Assembly (NCBI GenBank): GCA_963744735.1
Contig: CAVUVH010000001.1
Coordinates: 186,001-250,000, forward strand
DNA: 64,000 nt
Direction: 5' to 3'
Source of the DNA: RPQJ01 sp963744735
GTDB taxonomy: Bacteria; Pseudomonadota; Gammaproteobacteria; Steroidobacterales; Steroidobacteraceae
Shown here: positions 8,863 to 17,549 of the stretch, piece after piece
Position numbering within the stretch: the stretch's first letter is position 1
Layout of the letters: every line of letters begins with the position of its first letter
Made by a program: the position numbers and the translations under genes
Notes under the pieces: model-generated
What the model was told of the DNA's origin: nothing
The model's database searches: none
What the model saw: the letters and a program-made list of their open reading frames with translations, nothing else

Positions 8863-9740
8863 GTGCAACCGATCGTCACGCCGTTCCATCATTCCGCCAC
8901 GCGGCACCTGGAGCTATGTCGTGGCCGATCCGGCCACGCAGGAAGCCGCGATCATCGACCCGGTGCTCGACTACGACTGGAAAACGGGCTGTACCGGCAC
9001 GACTGCGCCGGATCGCATCGTCGAGCACTGCCGCGCCAGCGGCCTGCAAGCTGCGCTGGATCCTCGAGACGCACGCTCACGCCGACCACCTCTCCTCTGC
9101 GCAATACCTCAAGGGCGTGCTCGGCGGGGACGTCGCGATCGGCCAGGGCATTCGTTCGGTCCAGCGGACGTTCAAGAAGATCTTCGGGCTCGGCCCGGAG
9201 TTCCAGCCGGACGGCAGCCAGTTCGACCGGCTGCTCGACGACGACACCACGCTGCCGCTCGGTGCGGGTTCGATCCACGTCATCCCGACGCCCGGTCACA
9301 CCAACGACAGCGTCAGCTTCCTGGTTGGCGACGCGGTCTTCGTCGGCGACACGCTGTTCATGCCCGACAGCGGCTCGGCGCGCTGCGATTTTCCGGGCGG
9401 CGATGCCGCCGAACTCTATCGCTCGGTGCAGCGCCTGTACTCGCTGCCGGCCGGTACACGCATGTTCGTCTGCCACGACTACTCACCTGGAGGCCGCGCC
9501 GCCGTCTGCGAGACGACGGTCGAGGAACAGCGCCGCGCCAACATCCACATCCGCAACGGCGTCGACGAGACCGCCTTCGTCAGGCTGCGCACGGAGCGTG
9601 ATGCCACGCTCGACGTGCCGAGCCTGATCATCCCGTCGGTGCAGGTGAACATCCGTGCCGGCCGCCTGCCGGCCGCCGAGGCCGACGGCGTCAGTTACCT
9701 GCGCATCCCCATAGACGTCTTCGGCAAGCAGAAGAGCTGA
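8863..9740 (+). CDS. Persulfide dioxygenase-type metallo-beta-lactamase protein (ETHE1/Blh-like), two frameshifts
   Basis: An iron-dependent MBL-fold protein expected to oxidise glutathione persulfide to sulfite. Three frames read in order: PIVTPFHHSAT (from GTG 8863), WSYVVADPATQEAAIIDPVLDYDWKTG, and, from about 9060, LRWILETHAHADHLSSAQYLKG to the stop. Metal-binding motifs are present: THAHADH, the His in PTPGHTNDS, and the Asp in VFVGDTLFMPD. HDYSPGGR is typical of the persulfide dioxygenase / Blh branch. The frame breaks lie near 8910 and 9050 and are probably sequence errors, since flanking motifs are conserved. It heads the sulfide operon directly after the operator. Confidence 0.85.
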
Positions 9741-9770
9741 CTGACCACGCAACGTTCCGAGGAATGAATC

Positions 9771-10127
9771 ATGACCGTCATCACCCAGGCCGCCCCGGCC
9801 GCCGTCCGCGACGCGCTCGTCAACGGCGAGATACTGCTCGTCGACGTGCGTGAGCCCAACGAGTACGCGTTCGAGCGCATCCATGGCGCGCTGCTCTATC
9901 CGCTGTCCACGTTCGACCCGAAGGCCATCCCTGCCACCGGGCGCAAGGTCGTCGTGCAGTGCGCGGGCGGCGTGCGCTCGATGCGCGCGGCGCAGGCCCT
10001 GGTCGCGGCCGGTCACGAGCACGTCATCAACCTCGAAGGCGGCATCAATGCCTGGAAGGCCGCGGGCCTGCCGCTGATCCGCATCGACCCGGCCTCCGGC
10101 CAGGTCGTCGAGCGGGGCACGTTCTGA
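9771..10127 (+). CDS. Single-domain rhodanese sulfurtransferase
   Basis: A 118-residue protein made of one rhodanese domain. LLVDVREPNEYAFERIHGALLYPLS is the N-terminal block. VVQCAGGVRSMRAAQAL carries the active-site Cys that accepts sulfane sulfur. The end matches the usual GGINAWKAAGLP. It lies 30 bases after the dioxygenase gene with an AGG-rich site before ATG 9771. In this setting it probably moves persulfide sulfur to or from glutathione between sulfide oxidation and the dioxygenase. Confidence 0.92.
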   Translation: MTVITQAAPAAVRDALVNGEILLVDVREPNEYAFERIHGALLYPLSTFDPKAIPATGRKVVVQCAGGVRSMRAAQALVAAGHEHVINLEGGINAWKAAGLPLIRIDPASGQVVERGTF

Positions 10128-10155
10128 GTCAGGCATTCCAACAGGAGCAACCCAC

Positions 10156-10356
10156 ATGAGCATCGATCGCATGGTGATGGCTTTCGCCGGGGCAATGGTC
10201 CTCGTGAGCCTCGTGCTCGGCCTCTACGTCAGCCCGAACTGGTACTGGCTGACGGCATTCGTCGGCGCGAACCTGTTCCAGGCGTCGTTCACCGGCTTCT
10301 GTCCGCTGGCCATGATCCTGCGCCGGCTCGGCGTGCGGCCGGGCGCGGCGTTCTGA
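10156..10356 (+). CDS. DUF2892 small inner-membrane protein (YgaP membrane-domain like)
   Basis: 66 residues with two hydrophobic helices (MVMAFAGAMVLVSLVLGLYV and WYWLTAFVGANLFQASF) followed by TGFCPLAMILRRLGV. The 'GFCP' motif after the second helix is typical of DUF2892 proteins and of the membrane part of YgaP, where the domain is joined to a rhodanese. Here the two parts are separate neighbouring genes. AGGAG precedes ATG 10156. Its role is unknown; it may anchor the sulfurtransferase or handle sulfur species at the membrane. Confidence 0.85.
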   Translation: MSIDRMVMAFAGAMVLVSLVLGLYVSPNWYWLTAFVGANLFQASFTGFCPLAMILRRLGVRPGAAF

Positions 10357-10382
10357 CCGCGCCCTGCAGGAACACACTGCCA

Positions 10383-11471
10383 ATGAGACCCGCCGCCCGC
10401 GCCAGGCTCTGCCCTCGCCGCGCTGTTGTTTTCGGGACGGCCGGGCTCACCGCCTGCGGCGGCAAGGAACCGGCCCCCCCGGCCGCGACGGCGCAGGCCG
10501 CGGCACTGGCCACGATCGAGGTCGGTGCCGCGACGGCACCCGCCGAGTTGCTGCTCGACGGCATCGTCGAGGCCGTGAACCAGGCGACGCTCTCCGCGCA
10601 GACGGCAGGCCGGGTCGCCGAGGTGAAGGTCGAGGTCAACGATCGCGTGCAGGCCGGCGACCTGCTGCTGCGCCTGCGCGCAACCGAGCAGGTGGCTGGC
10701 CTCGGCCAGGCCCAGGCGCGGCTCAATGCCGCGCAGGCACAGGAAGCGCAGGCCCGCGCACAGCATGACCGCATCCGCGACATGTACGAGCGCAAGGTCG
10801 TCGCGCGCGCGACCTACGATGCCGCGGTCGCGGCCCGCGATTCCGCCGTGGCGGATCTTGCGGCGGCGCGTGCCGGTGTCGAGTCGGCCCGCGAGGGCGT
10901 CGCCTACACCGAACTGCGCGCGCCGTATGACGGCGCCGTCACCGCGCGCCGCGTGCAGGTCGGCGAGGCCGTGGCGCCCGGCACGCCGCTCGTCACCATC
11001 GCCTCGCTCGACGCGATGCGCGTCATCGCCGAAGTCCCGCAGAGTCTCGCCGCCGCCGTGCAGGCCGCGCGGCAGGCGACCGTACACGTCGGCGAGGTGC
11101 GCATCGCCGCCTCCGGCATCACGCTGTACCCGGCGGCCGAACCGCAGTCCGGCACGTTCCGGGCGCGGGTGGACCTGCCGGAGACCGCCATGCGACTGGC
11201 CCCCGGAACGTACGTCAAGGTCGGCTTCGTCACCGGCGAGGCCAGCCGCATCCAGGTGCCGCGTGCCGCGGTCGTCGAACGCAGCGAAATGCGCGCGGTG
11301 TACGTCGTGGCTGCGGACGGCCGGGTTGCCCTGCGGCAGGTGCGTCTCGGTCGCACGGCCGGTGACCAGGTCGAGGTGATCGCGGGCCTGGCCAGCGGCG
11401 AGCGGATCGCCGTCGATCCGGGCGCGGCGGGGCTCGTCGCGCGCACCGCGCGGGCGCCGGCCGATGAGTGA
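10383..11471 (+). CDS. RND efflux periplasmic adaptor (membrane fusion protein)
   Basis: A 362-residue adaptor linking an inner-membrane RND pump to an outer-membrane channel. A lipobox-like LTACGG ends the signal region. It is followed by a lipoyl half (LSAQTAGRVAEVKVEVNDRVQAGDLLLRL), an alpha-hairpin rich in Ala/Gln (about 100-165), the second lipoyl half (YTELRAPYDGAVTARRVQVGEAVAPGTPLVTI) and beta-barrel and membrane-proximal domains (GTYVKVGFV, VPRAAVVER). The signal peptide reads poorly in this frame, whereas an adjacent frame gives ALAALLFSG, so one indel near 10430 is likely. It overlaps the permease start by 8 bases. Confidence 0.92.
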   Translation: MRPAARARLCPRRAVVFGTAGLTACGGKEPAPPAATAQAAALATIEVGAATAPAELLLDGIVEAVNQATLSAQTAGRVAEVKVEVNDRVQAGDLLLRLRATEQVAGLGQAQARLNAAQAQEAQARAQHDRIRDMYERKVVARATYDAAVAARDSAVADLAAARAGVESAREGVAYTELRAPYDGAVTARRVQVGEAVAPGTPLVTIASLDAMRVIAEVPQSLAAAVQAARQATVHVGEVRIAASGITLYPAAEPQSGTFRARVDLPETAMRLAPGTYVKVGFVTGEASRIQVPRAAVVERSEMRAVYVVAADGRVALRQVRLGRTAGDQVEVIAGLASGERIAVDPGAAGLVARTARAPADE

Positions 11472-14400
11472 GCGCCTGGGCTTCAGCGGCCGCGTGGCGC
11501 GGCTGTTCCTCGACAGTTCGCTGACGCCGCTGCTCGGGCTGACGGCGCTGCTGCTGGGCCTGTTCGCCGTGCTGGTCACGCCGCGCGAGGAGGAGCCGCA
11601 GATCAACGTCACGATGGCGAACGTCATCGTGCCGTTCCCGGGCGCGAGCGCGCAGCAGGTCGAGAGCCTGGTGGCGACACCGATGGAAAAGGTGCTGGCC
11701 GAGATCTCCGGCGTGAAGCACATCTACTCGGTGTCGCGCCCCGGGGCGGCGGTGATCACCGTGCAGTTCGAGGTCGGCGAGGAGCGCACCGCGGCCATCG
11801 TGCGGCTGTGGAACGCGATCTACTCCAACCAGGACTGGCGACCGCCCGGCGTGGGCATCGGCCAGCCGCTGGTCAAGCCGAAGGGCATCGACGACGTGCC
11901 CGTCATGAGCCTCACGCTGTGGACGCGCGACGAAGCGAAGGGCGCGCAGGAACTCAGGCAGGTTGCGCACGCCGTCGAGTCGGAGCTCAAGCGCGTCCCG
12001 GGCACGCGCAATGTCTACACGATCGGCGGCCCCGACCAGACGGTGCAGGTCTCGCTCGACGCGCAGCGGCTGGCGGGCCACGGCATCACGGTGCCCGATC
12101 TCGTGGGCGCGCTGCAGGCGGCCAACGTCGTGCAGCACGCCGGCTCGCTGGTCACCGCGGAGGGCGTGCTGCCGCTGCAGGCAGGGCAGTTCCTCGCCTC
12201 GCGCGAGGACGTCGCGCAGCTGATCGTCGCCGTGCGCGACGGCCGGCCGGTCTACCTGCAGGACGTCGCGGACGTGCAGGCGGGCTCCGATCAGCCGGAG
12301 CAGTACGTCAGCTTCGGCGCCGGGCCCGCGGCCGGTGTGCGCGGCATCGAGCTTGCCGGCACCTCGCCGGCGGTCACGATCGCGATCTCGAAGAAGCCCG
12401 GCGAGAACGCGATCGACGTGACCGATGCGGTGCTCGCGCGCATGGAGCACCTGCGCGGCACCTACATCCCGGACGGCGTCGAGGTCACCGTCACGCGCAA
12501 TTACGGCGAGACCGCGAACGACAAGGCGATCAAGCTGATCCAGAAGCTTTCCTTCGCCACGGCCTCGGTCGTGCTGCTGGTCTGGCTCGCGGTGGGCTGG
12601 CGCGAGGCGGTCGTGGTCGGCGCCGCGGTCGTCATCACCCTGGCGGCGACGCTGTTCGCCTCCTGGGCGTGGGGCTTCACCATCAACCGCGTCTCGCTGT
12701 TCGCGCTGATCTTCGCGATCGGCATACTGGTGGACGACGCGATCGTGGTGGTGGAGAACATCCACCGCCACATGGGACTGCATCCGGGCGAATCGCTGCA
12801 CGAGCTGATCCCCCGCGCCGTGGACGAGGTCGGCGGGCCGACCATCCTGGCCACGTTCACAGTGATCGCCGCGCTGCTGCCGATGGCGTTCGTCAGCGGG
12901 CTGATGGGCCCGTACATGAGCCCGATCCCGATCAACGCCAGCATGGGCATGCTGATCTCGCTCGCCATCGCGCTGGCCTTCACGCCCTGGCTGTCGCAGA
13001 AGCTGCTGCGCGGCCATGGCAGCCACGCGCCGCAGGCTCATTCGGAGACGCGCCTGCACCGGTTCTTCGAACGGCTGATGTCGCCGTTCCTGCGTGGCGA
13101 GACTGCCCGCGGGCAGCGGCGCAAGCTGTACCTCGGCACGCTCGTCGCCATCGGCCTCGCGGTCTCGCTCGCCGTCGTGCAGTGGGTCGTGCTGAAGATG
13201 CTGCCGTTCGACAACAAGTCCGAGTTCCAGGTCGTGCTCGACATGCCCGAGGGCACGCCGGTCGAGGACACCGCGCGGGTGCTGGACGAGCTCGCGGCCG
13301 AGATTGCCAGGCGGCCGGAGGTCACCGACTACCAGGTCTATGCGGGCACCTCGGCGCCCATCAACTTCAACGGCCTGGTGCGCCAGTACTACCTGCGCAG
13401 CGGTCCCGAGGTCGGCGACATCCAGGTCAACCTCGTCGACAAGCATCATCGCAAGCGCAAGAGCCACGAGATCGCGCTCGAGGTGCGCCCCGCGCTGGCG
13501 GAAATCGGCCGCCAGGCATGGCGGATCGGTGAAGGTGGTCGAAGTGCCGCCGGGGCCGCCGGTCCAGGCCCCGCTGGTGGCGGAGGTCTACGGGCCGTTC
13601 CAGGAATCGCAGCAGCAGCTGACGCGCGAGCTGCGCAAGGTCTTCGACTCGACCGAAGGCGTCGTCGACGTGGACGACAGCCTTGAAGCGCCGAACCCGC
13701 GCCTGGTCGCGACCATCGACCGGCAGAAGGCGGCCATGCTCGGCGTGAGCCAGGCCGACGCCGCCCAGACGCTCGCCGCGGGACTCGGCGGGCTCGATGC
13801 CACCTACGTCCACGCCGGCCGCGAGACCTACCCGATTCCCGTGCGGCTCGAACTCGACGTGCCCGCGAAGGCAGACCTTGCCAGCGTCCTCGCGCTGCAG
13901 GTGCGCTCGGGCTCCGGTGCGCGCGTGCCGCTGTCGGAGATCACGACCGTCGAGCAGCGCCCGTGGGACAACGCGATCTACCACAAGGACCTGCTGCCGC
14001 TCGCCTGGGTCACCGCGGACTCGGTCGGCGCCAGCGACAGCCCGCTGTACGGCATGTTCTCCATGGTCGGCCGGCTGCGCGACGAGATGCCCGGTGTCGA
14101 GCAGTACTTCTTCAGCCAGCCCGACGATCCGAACCGCCCGGCGATCAAGTGGGACGGCGAGTGGCAGATCACGTTCGAGACCTTCCGCGACATGGGGCTC
14201 GCGTACTCGGTCGGGCTGGTGCTGATCTACCTGCTGGTGGTCGCGCAGTTCGGCTCGTACGCCGTGCCGCTGATCATCATGGCGCCGATCCCGCTGACGA
14301 TCATCGGCGTGATGCCGGGCCACGCGCTGCTCGGGGCGCAGTTCACGGCCACTTCGATGATCGGCATGATCGCGCTCGCCGGCATCATCGTCCGCAACTC

Positions 14401-14671
14401 GATCCTGCTGGTCGACTTCATCAACCTCGAGGTCGCGCGCGGCCAGCCGCTGGCGGACGCCGTGATCGGCGCGGCCTCGGTGCGCGCGCGGCCGATCGCA
14501 CTGACGGCCGTCGCGGCGATGACGGGCGCGTTCTTCATCCTCGACGACCCGATCTTCAACGGCCTCGCCGTGTCGCTGATCTTCGGCATCCTGGTGTCGA
14601 CGGTGCTCACGCTGGTGCTGATCCCGATCCTCTACTTCAGCTACCGCAACCGGCAAACGCAGGCCGCCTGA
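11464..14671 (+). CDS. RND-family efflux permease (AcrB-like), one frameshift
   Basis: A proton-driven inner-membrane pump of about 1068 residues. The first transmembrane helix and porter start are typical (TPREEEPQINVTMANVIVPFPG). SPAVTIAISKKPGENAIDVTDAV and the TM4 region NRVSLFALIFAIGILVDDAIVVVENIHRHM contain the Asp pair of the proton relay. The second half has FQVVLDMPEGTPVEDTARVL and ends with ILVSTVLTLVLIPILYF. The frame changes near 13525 (RQAW / GSVKVVEVPPG), with one base too many over the whole span. It is the third element of a tripartite pump with the adaptor and the TolC-like gene, but it sits within the sulfide operon. Confidence 0.92.
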
Positions 14672-14691
14672 GGCGGCCAGGGAGCAAGGCA

Positions 14692-15963
14692 ATGGCAAAG
14701 GTGATCATTCTCGGGGCCGGCCTCGGCGGCGTGGCCTGTGCCTATGAGATGAAGAAGAAGCTCGGCGCGAAGCACCAGGTCACGCTGGTGGGCAGCTCGC
14801 CGTACTTCGAGTTCACTCCGTCCAATCCGTGGGTCGCGGTCGGCTGGCGCAAGCCGGAGCAGACCCGCGTCGAGCTGGCGGGCCCGCTCAAGGCGAAGGA
14901 CGTCGGCTGGATCCCGAAACCCGTGCAGAAGATCGACGCCGAGGCGTCGAAGCTCGTGTTCGCCGATGGCACCGAGGAACCCTACGATTACCTGGCGATC
15001 GCGACCGGCCCGAAGCTTGCGTTCGACGAGGTGCCGGGGCTCGGTCCGGACGGTCACACCGTCTCGATCTGCACGCAGGCGCATGCGCTGGCGGCCTGGG
15101 ACGACTACCAGGAATTCCTCAAGCAGCCCGGCCCGATCGTGATCGGCGCGGTCGCCAGTGCGAGCTGCTTCGGGCCCGCCTACGAGATGGCGATGATCGT
15201 CGACACGGACCTGCGCAAGCGCAAGCTGCGCGACAAGGTTCCGATGACGTTCGTGACATCAGAGCCCTACATCGGTCACATGGGGCTCGGCGGCGTCGGC
15301 GACAGCAAGGGCCTGATGGAGTCGACCCTGCGCCAGCGGCACATCAACTGGGTGACCAATGCGAAGGTCACGTCGGTCGAGGCGGGTGTCGTCAACGTGA
15401 GCGAGTTCAACGAGGACGGCGCCGTGCGCAAGGAGCACAAGCTGCCCTTCAAGTGGTCGATGATCCTGCCGGCGTTCAAGGGCGTGGACGCGGTCGCGGG
15501 CGTGCCGGAGCTGTGCAATCCGCGCGGCTTCGTGCTGATCGACGAATTCCAGCGCAGCAGGAAGTACCGGAACATCTACGCCGCCGGCGTCTGCGTCGCG
15601 ATCCCGCCGGTCGAGGTGACGCCGGTCCCCACCGGCGCCCCCAAGACCGGGTTCATGATCGAGTCCATGGTCTCGGCGATCTGCGAGAACGTCGCGGCCG
15701 ATCTCGAGGGGCGGCCGGCCGAGTCGCGTGCCACCTGGAACGCGATCTGCCTCGCCGACTTCGGCGACACCGGCGCGGCATTCGTCGCCCTGCCGCAGAT
15801 CCCGCCGCGCAACGTCACCTGGGCGCGCGAGGGCAAGTGGGTGCATCTCGCGAAGATCGCGTTCGAGAAGTACTTCCTGCGCAAGGTCGAGACCGGATCG
15901 ATCGCGCCGATCTACGAGAAGTACGTGCTCAAGACCCTGGGGATCGAGGCTCTCAAGCAATGA
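14692..15963 (+). CDS. sqr: Sulfide:quinone oxidoreductase
   Basis: A membrane-associated flavoprotein (423 residues) that oxidises sulfide to sulfane sulfur and passes electrons to ubiquinone. The N-terminal FAD motif is VIILGAGLGGVACAYEM. The three cysteines that do the chemistry in the Acidithiobacillus enzyme (128, 160, 356) are matched by Cys 127 (VSICTQ), Cys 159 (SASCFGPAYE) and Cys 353 (NAICLADFGD). The second FAD segment is IYAAGVCVAIPPVEVTPVPTG, then KTGFMIESMVSAI. Its product would feed the rhodanese and dioxygenase upstream. It starts 20 bases after the permease and overlaps the next gene by ATGA. Confidence 0.9.
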   Translation: MAKVIILGAGLGGVACAYEMKKKLGAKHQVTLVGSSPYFEFTPSNPWVAVGWRKPEQTRVELAGPLKAKDVGWIPKPVQKIDAEASKLVFADGTEEPYDYLAIATGPKLAFDEVPGLGPDGHTVSICTQAHALAAWDDYQEFLKQPGPIVIGAVASASCFGPAYEMAMIVDTDLRKRKLRDKVPMTFVTSEPYIGHMGLGGVGDSKGLMESTLRQRHINWVTNAKVTSVEAGVVNVSEFNEDGAVRKEHKLPFKWSMILPAFKGVDAVAGVPELCNPRGFVLIDEFQRSRKYRNIYAAGVCVAIPPVEVTPVPTGAPKTGFMIESMVSAICENVAADLEGRPAESRATWNAICLADFGDTGAAFVALPQIPPRNVTWAREGKWVHLAKIAFEKYFLRKVETGSIAPIYEKYVLKTLGIEALKQ

Positions 15964-17286
15964 CCGGCAGCCAGCTCGCGTCGGGTACCCCGGCGGTCTT
16001 CCTCGCCGTGCTCGGTGCGCTGGCGGGCGCCGGGCCGGTCCGCGCCGAGACACATGCCGAGACGCTGGCCGATGCCTGGGCGACGGCGCTGCAGCAGGAC
16101 CACTCCCTCGCCGCGGCGCGTCACCAGGCCGAGGCCGCCGGGCTCGACGCAGAGGCTGCGCGTGCGCAACGCTGGCCGACGGTCGCGGTGGGCGGCACCT
16201 ATGCGCAGCTCGACGACTCGCCGGCCTTCGACTTTTCGTTCACCGGCCTGCCGGTCACTCCGCCCGAACTGTTCGACGACGACAAGTACGTCTCGGGTGC
16301 AGCCACGGTGACGGTGCCGCTGTTCACCGGCGGACGGATCTCCGGGAGCATTGCCGCGGCCGCGGCGCGTGAACGCGGTGCCGGTGCACAGCTCCGGACG
16401 GCGACGGCGGACGTCAAGCTGGCCGTGGCGGGTGCCTACGTGGACGTGCTGCGCACCCGCAAGTCGCATGCCGTTGCCCGCAGCAACGTGGAGACACTGG
16501 AATCACTGGCTCGCGACACGGCGAGCATGTTCGAGCGCGAACTCGTGCCGAAGAACGAGCTGCTCGCCGTGCAGGTGGCGCTGGCCGACGCGCGCCAGAA
16601 CGAGCTGCGCGCCGCCAACGCCGCCGAGGTCGCGCTCGCGGCGTACAACCGGTGGCTGGGACTGCCATTGGACCGCCCGGTCGAGCTCAGCGACACCCTC
16701 GCCGTGCCGATCGAGCCGGACGCCGGCTTGCCGGCGCTGATGGAGCAGGCCCGGACGCGACGGACGGAACTCGCGGTCCTCGATGCCCAGGCCGAGGCCT
16801 ACGGGCAGCTCGCGCGCACCGAGCGCTCGCGGGTCATGCCGCAGGTCGCACTGAGTGGTGGCTACCAGTACCTCGACAACCAGTTCCTCGACGACGACAC
16901 CGTCGGCATGGCCGGCATCGGGGTGCAGTGGGCGATGTTCGACGGTGGCCAGTCGCGCAAGCGCGCGGCCGCCCTCGATCGCAATCGCCGCGCCAGCGAA
17001 CAGCAGCGGGCGGACGCAGCGGGCCTGATCGAGTTGCAGGTGCGGCAGGCGTACCTGGGCATCGCCGAGGCGCGCCAGCGCGTCGCCGTGACCGCGCAGG
17101 CAGCCGAACAGGCGGACGAGAACCTGCGCATCGCGCGCGAGCGCTACACCTCCGGCCTCGGCACGCAGACGCAACTGCTGGAAGCGGAGACGCTTGCGCG
17201 TGCAGTCGCTGCGCAACAGCTACGAGGCAACGCTCGACGTCGACCTGGCGCAGCTGCGGCTCGCGCGCGCCGTCGGGGCGCTCTAA
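15960..17286 (+). CDS. TolC-family outer-membrane efflux protein, one frameshift
   Basis: The outer-membrane channel of the tripartite pump. A signal peptide (FLAVLGALAGAGPVRAET) precedes two OEP repeats: LADAWATALQQDHSLAAARHQAEA with SGAATVTVPLFTGGRISGSIAAA, and the internal duplicate AEAYGQLARTERSRVMPQVALSGG with VQWAMFDGGQSRKRAAALDR. Near 17205 the frame shifts to RVQSLRNSYEATLDVDLAQLRLARAVGAL, ending at TAA 17284-17286. Without the shift the tail becomes Arg-rich nonsense. ATG 15960 overlaps the sqr stop (ATGA). It is last in the operon. Confidence 0.9.
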
Positions 17287-17307
17287 GAACGCGCCGCTAC
17301 GTACGTC

Positions 17308-17547
17308 GCGGGGTTGGAGCGGTCGGCCGGGTCAGGTGCTCTCGCTCACTCCGGGTCTGACCGCGCATCGTGAATCGCGCCGAGGAACGGCACGATTCAC
17401 GGCGAGCCTTGCCCGAACGGGCTCGAGGCGATGGTGGCAGCGTGCCAGCGGCATGACTGCAGTGCCGCCTCGAGCCTGCGCTCGGGCTGCGGCGTCCGAC
17501 ACGGAGTGAGCGAGAGCACCTGACCCGGCCGACCGCTCCGGCCCCGC
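17308..17547. repeat. 240-bp element with 46-nt terminal inverted repeats and internal hairpins
   Basis: Arms 17308-17353 and 17502-17547 are reverse complements apart from two adjacent mismatches; the inner 38 bases (17316-17353 with 17502-17539) match perfectly. Within the 148-base centre are nested hairpins: CGTGAATCG (17369) with CGATTCACG (17393), containing GCCG-AGGAA-CGGC; CGAGCC with GGCTCG just after; and GGCTCGAGGC with GCCTCGAGCC across the right half. The element fills the space between two convergent genes (TolC-like and amidohydrolase). No clear target-site duplication and no T tract are visible. It could be a MITE-like element, a structured RNA or a bidirectional transcription barrier; no known family was recognised. 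Confidence 0.8.
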
Positions 17548-17549
17548 AA

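Noticed and set aside
9771..10356. A YgaP-like fused rhodanese-membrane protein
   Set aside because: A stop codon, an intergenic spacer and a separate RBS lie between the two parts; they are distinct genes.
11230..13467. A 745-codon open frame on the minus strand
   Set aside because: It is antisense to the RND adaptor and permease. Its composition is dominated by Arg, His, Asp and Gln, as expected of a shadow of a membrane protein gene.
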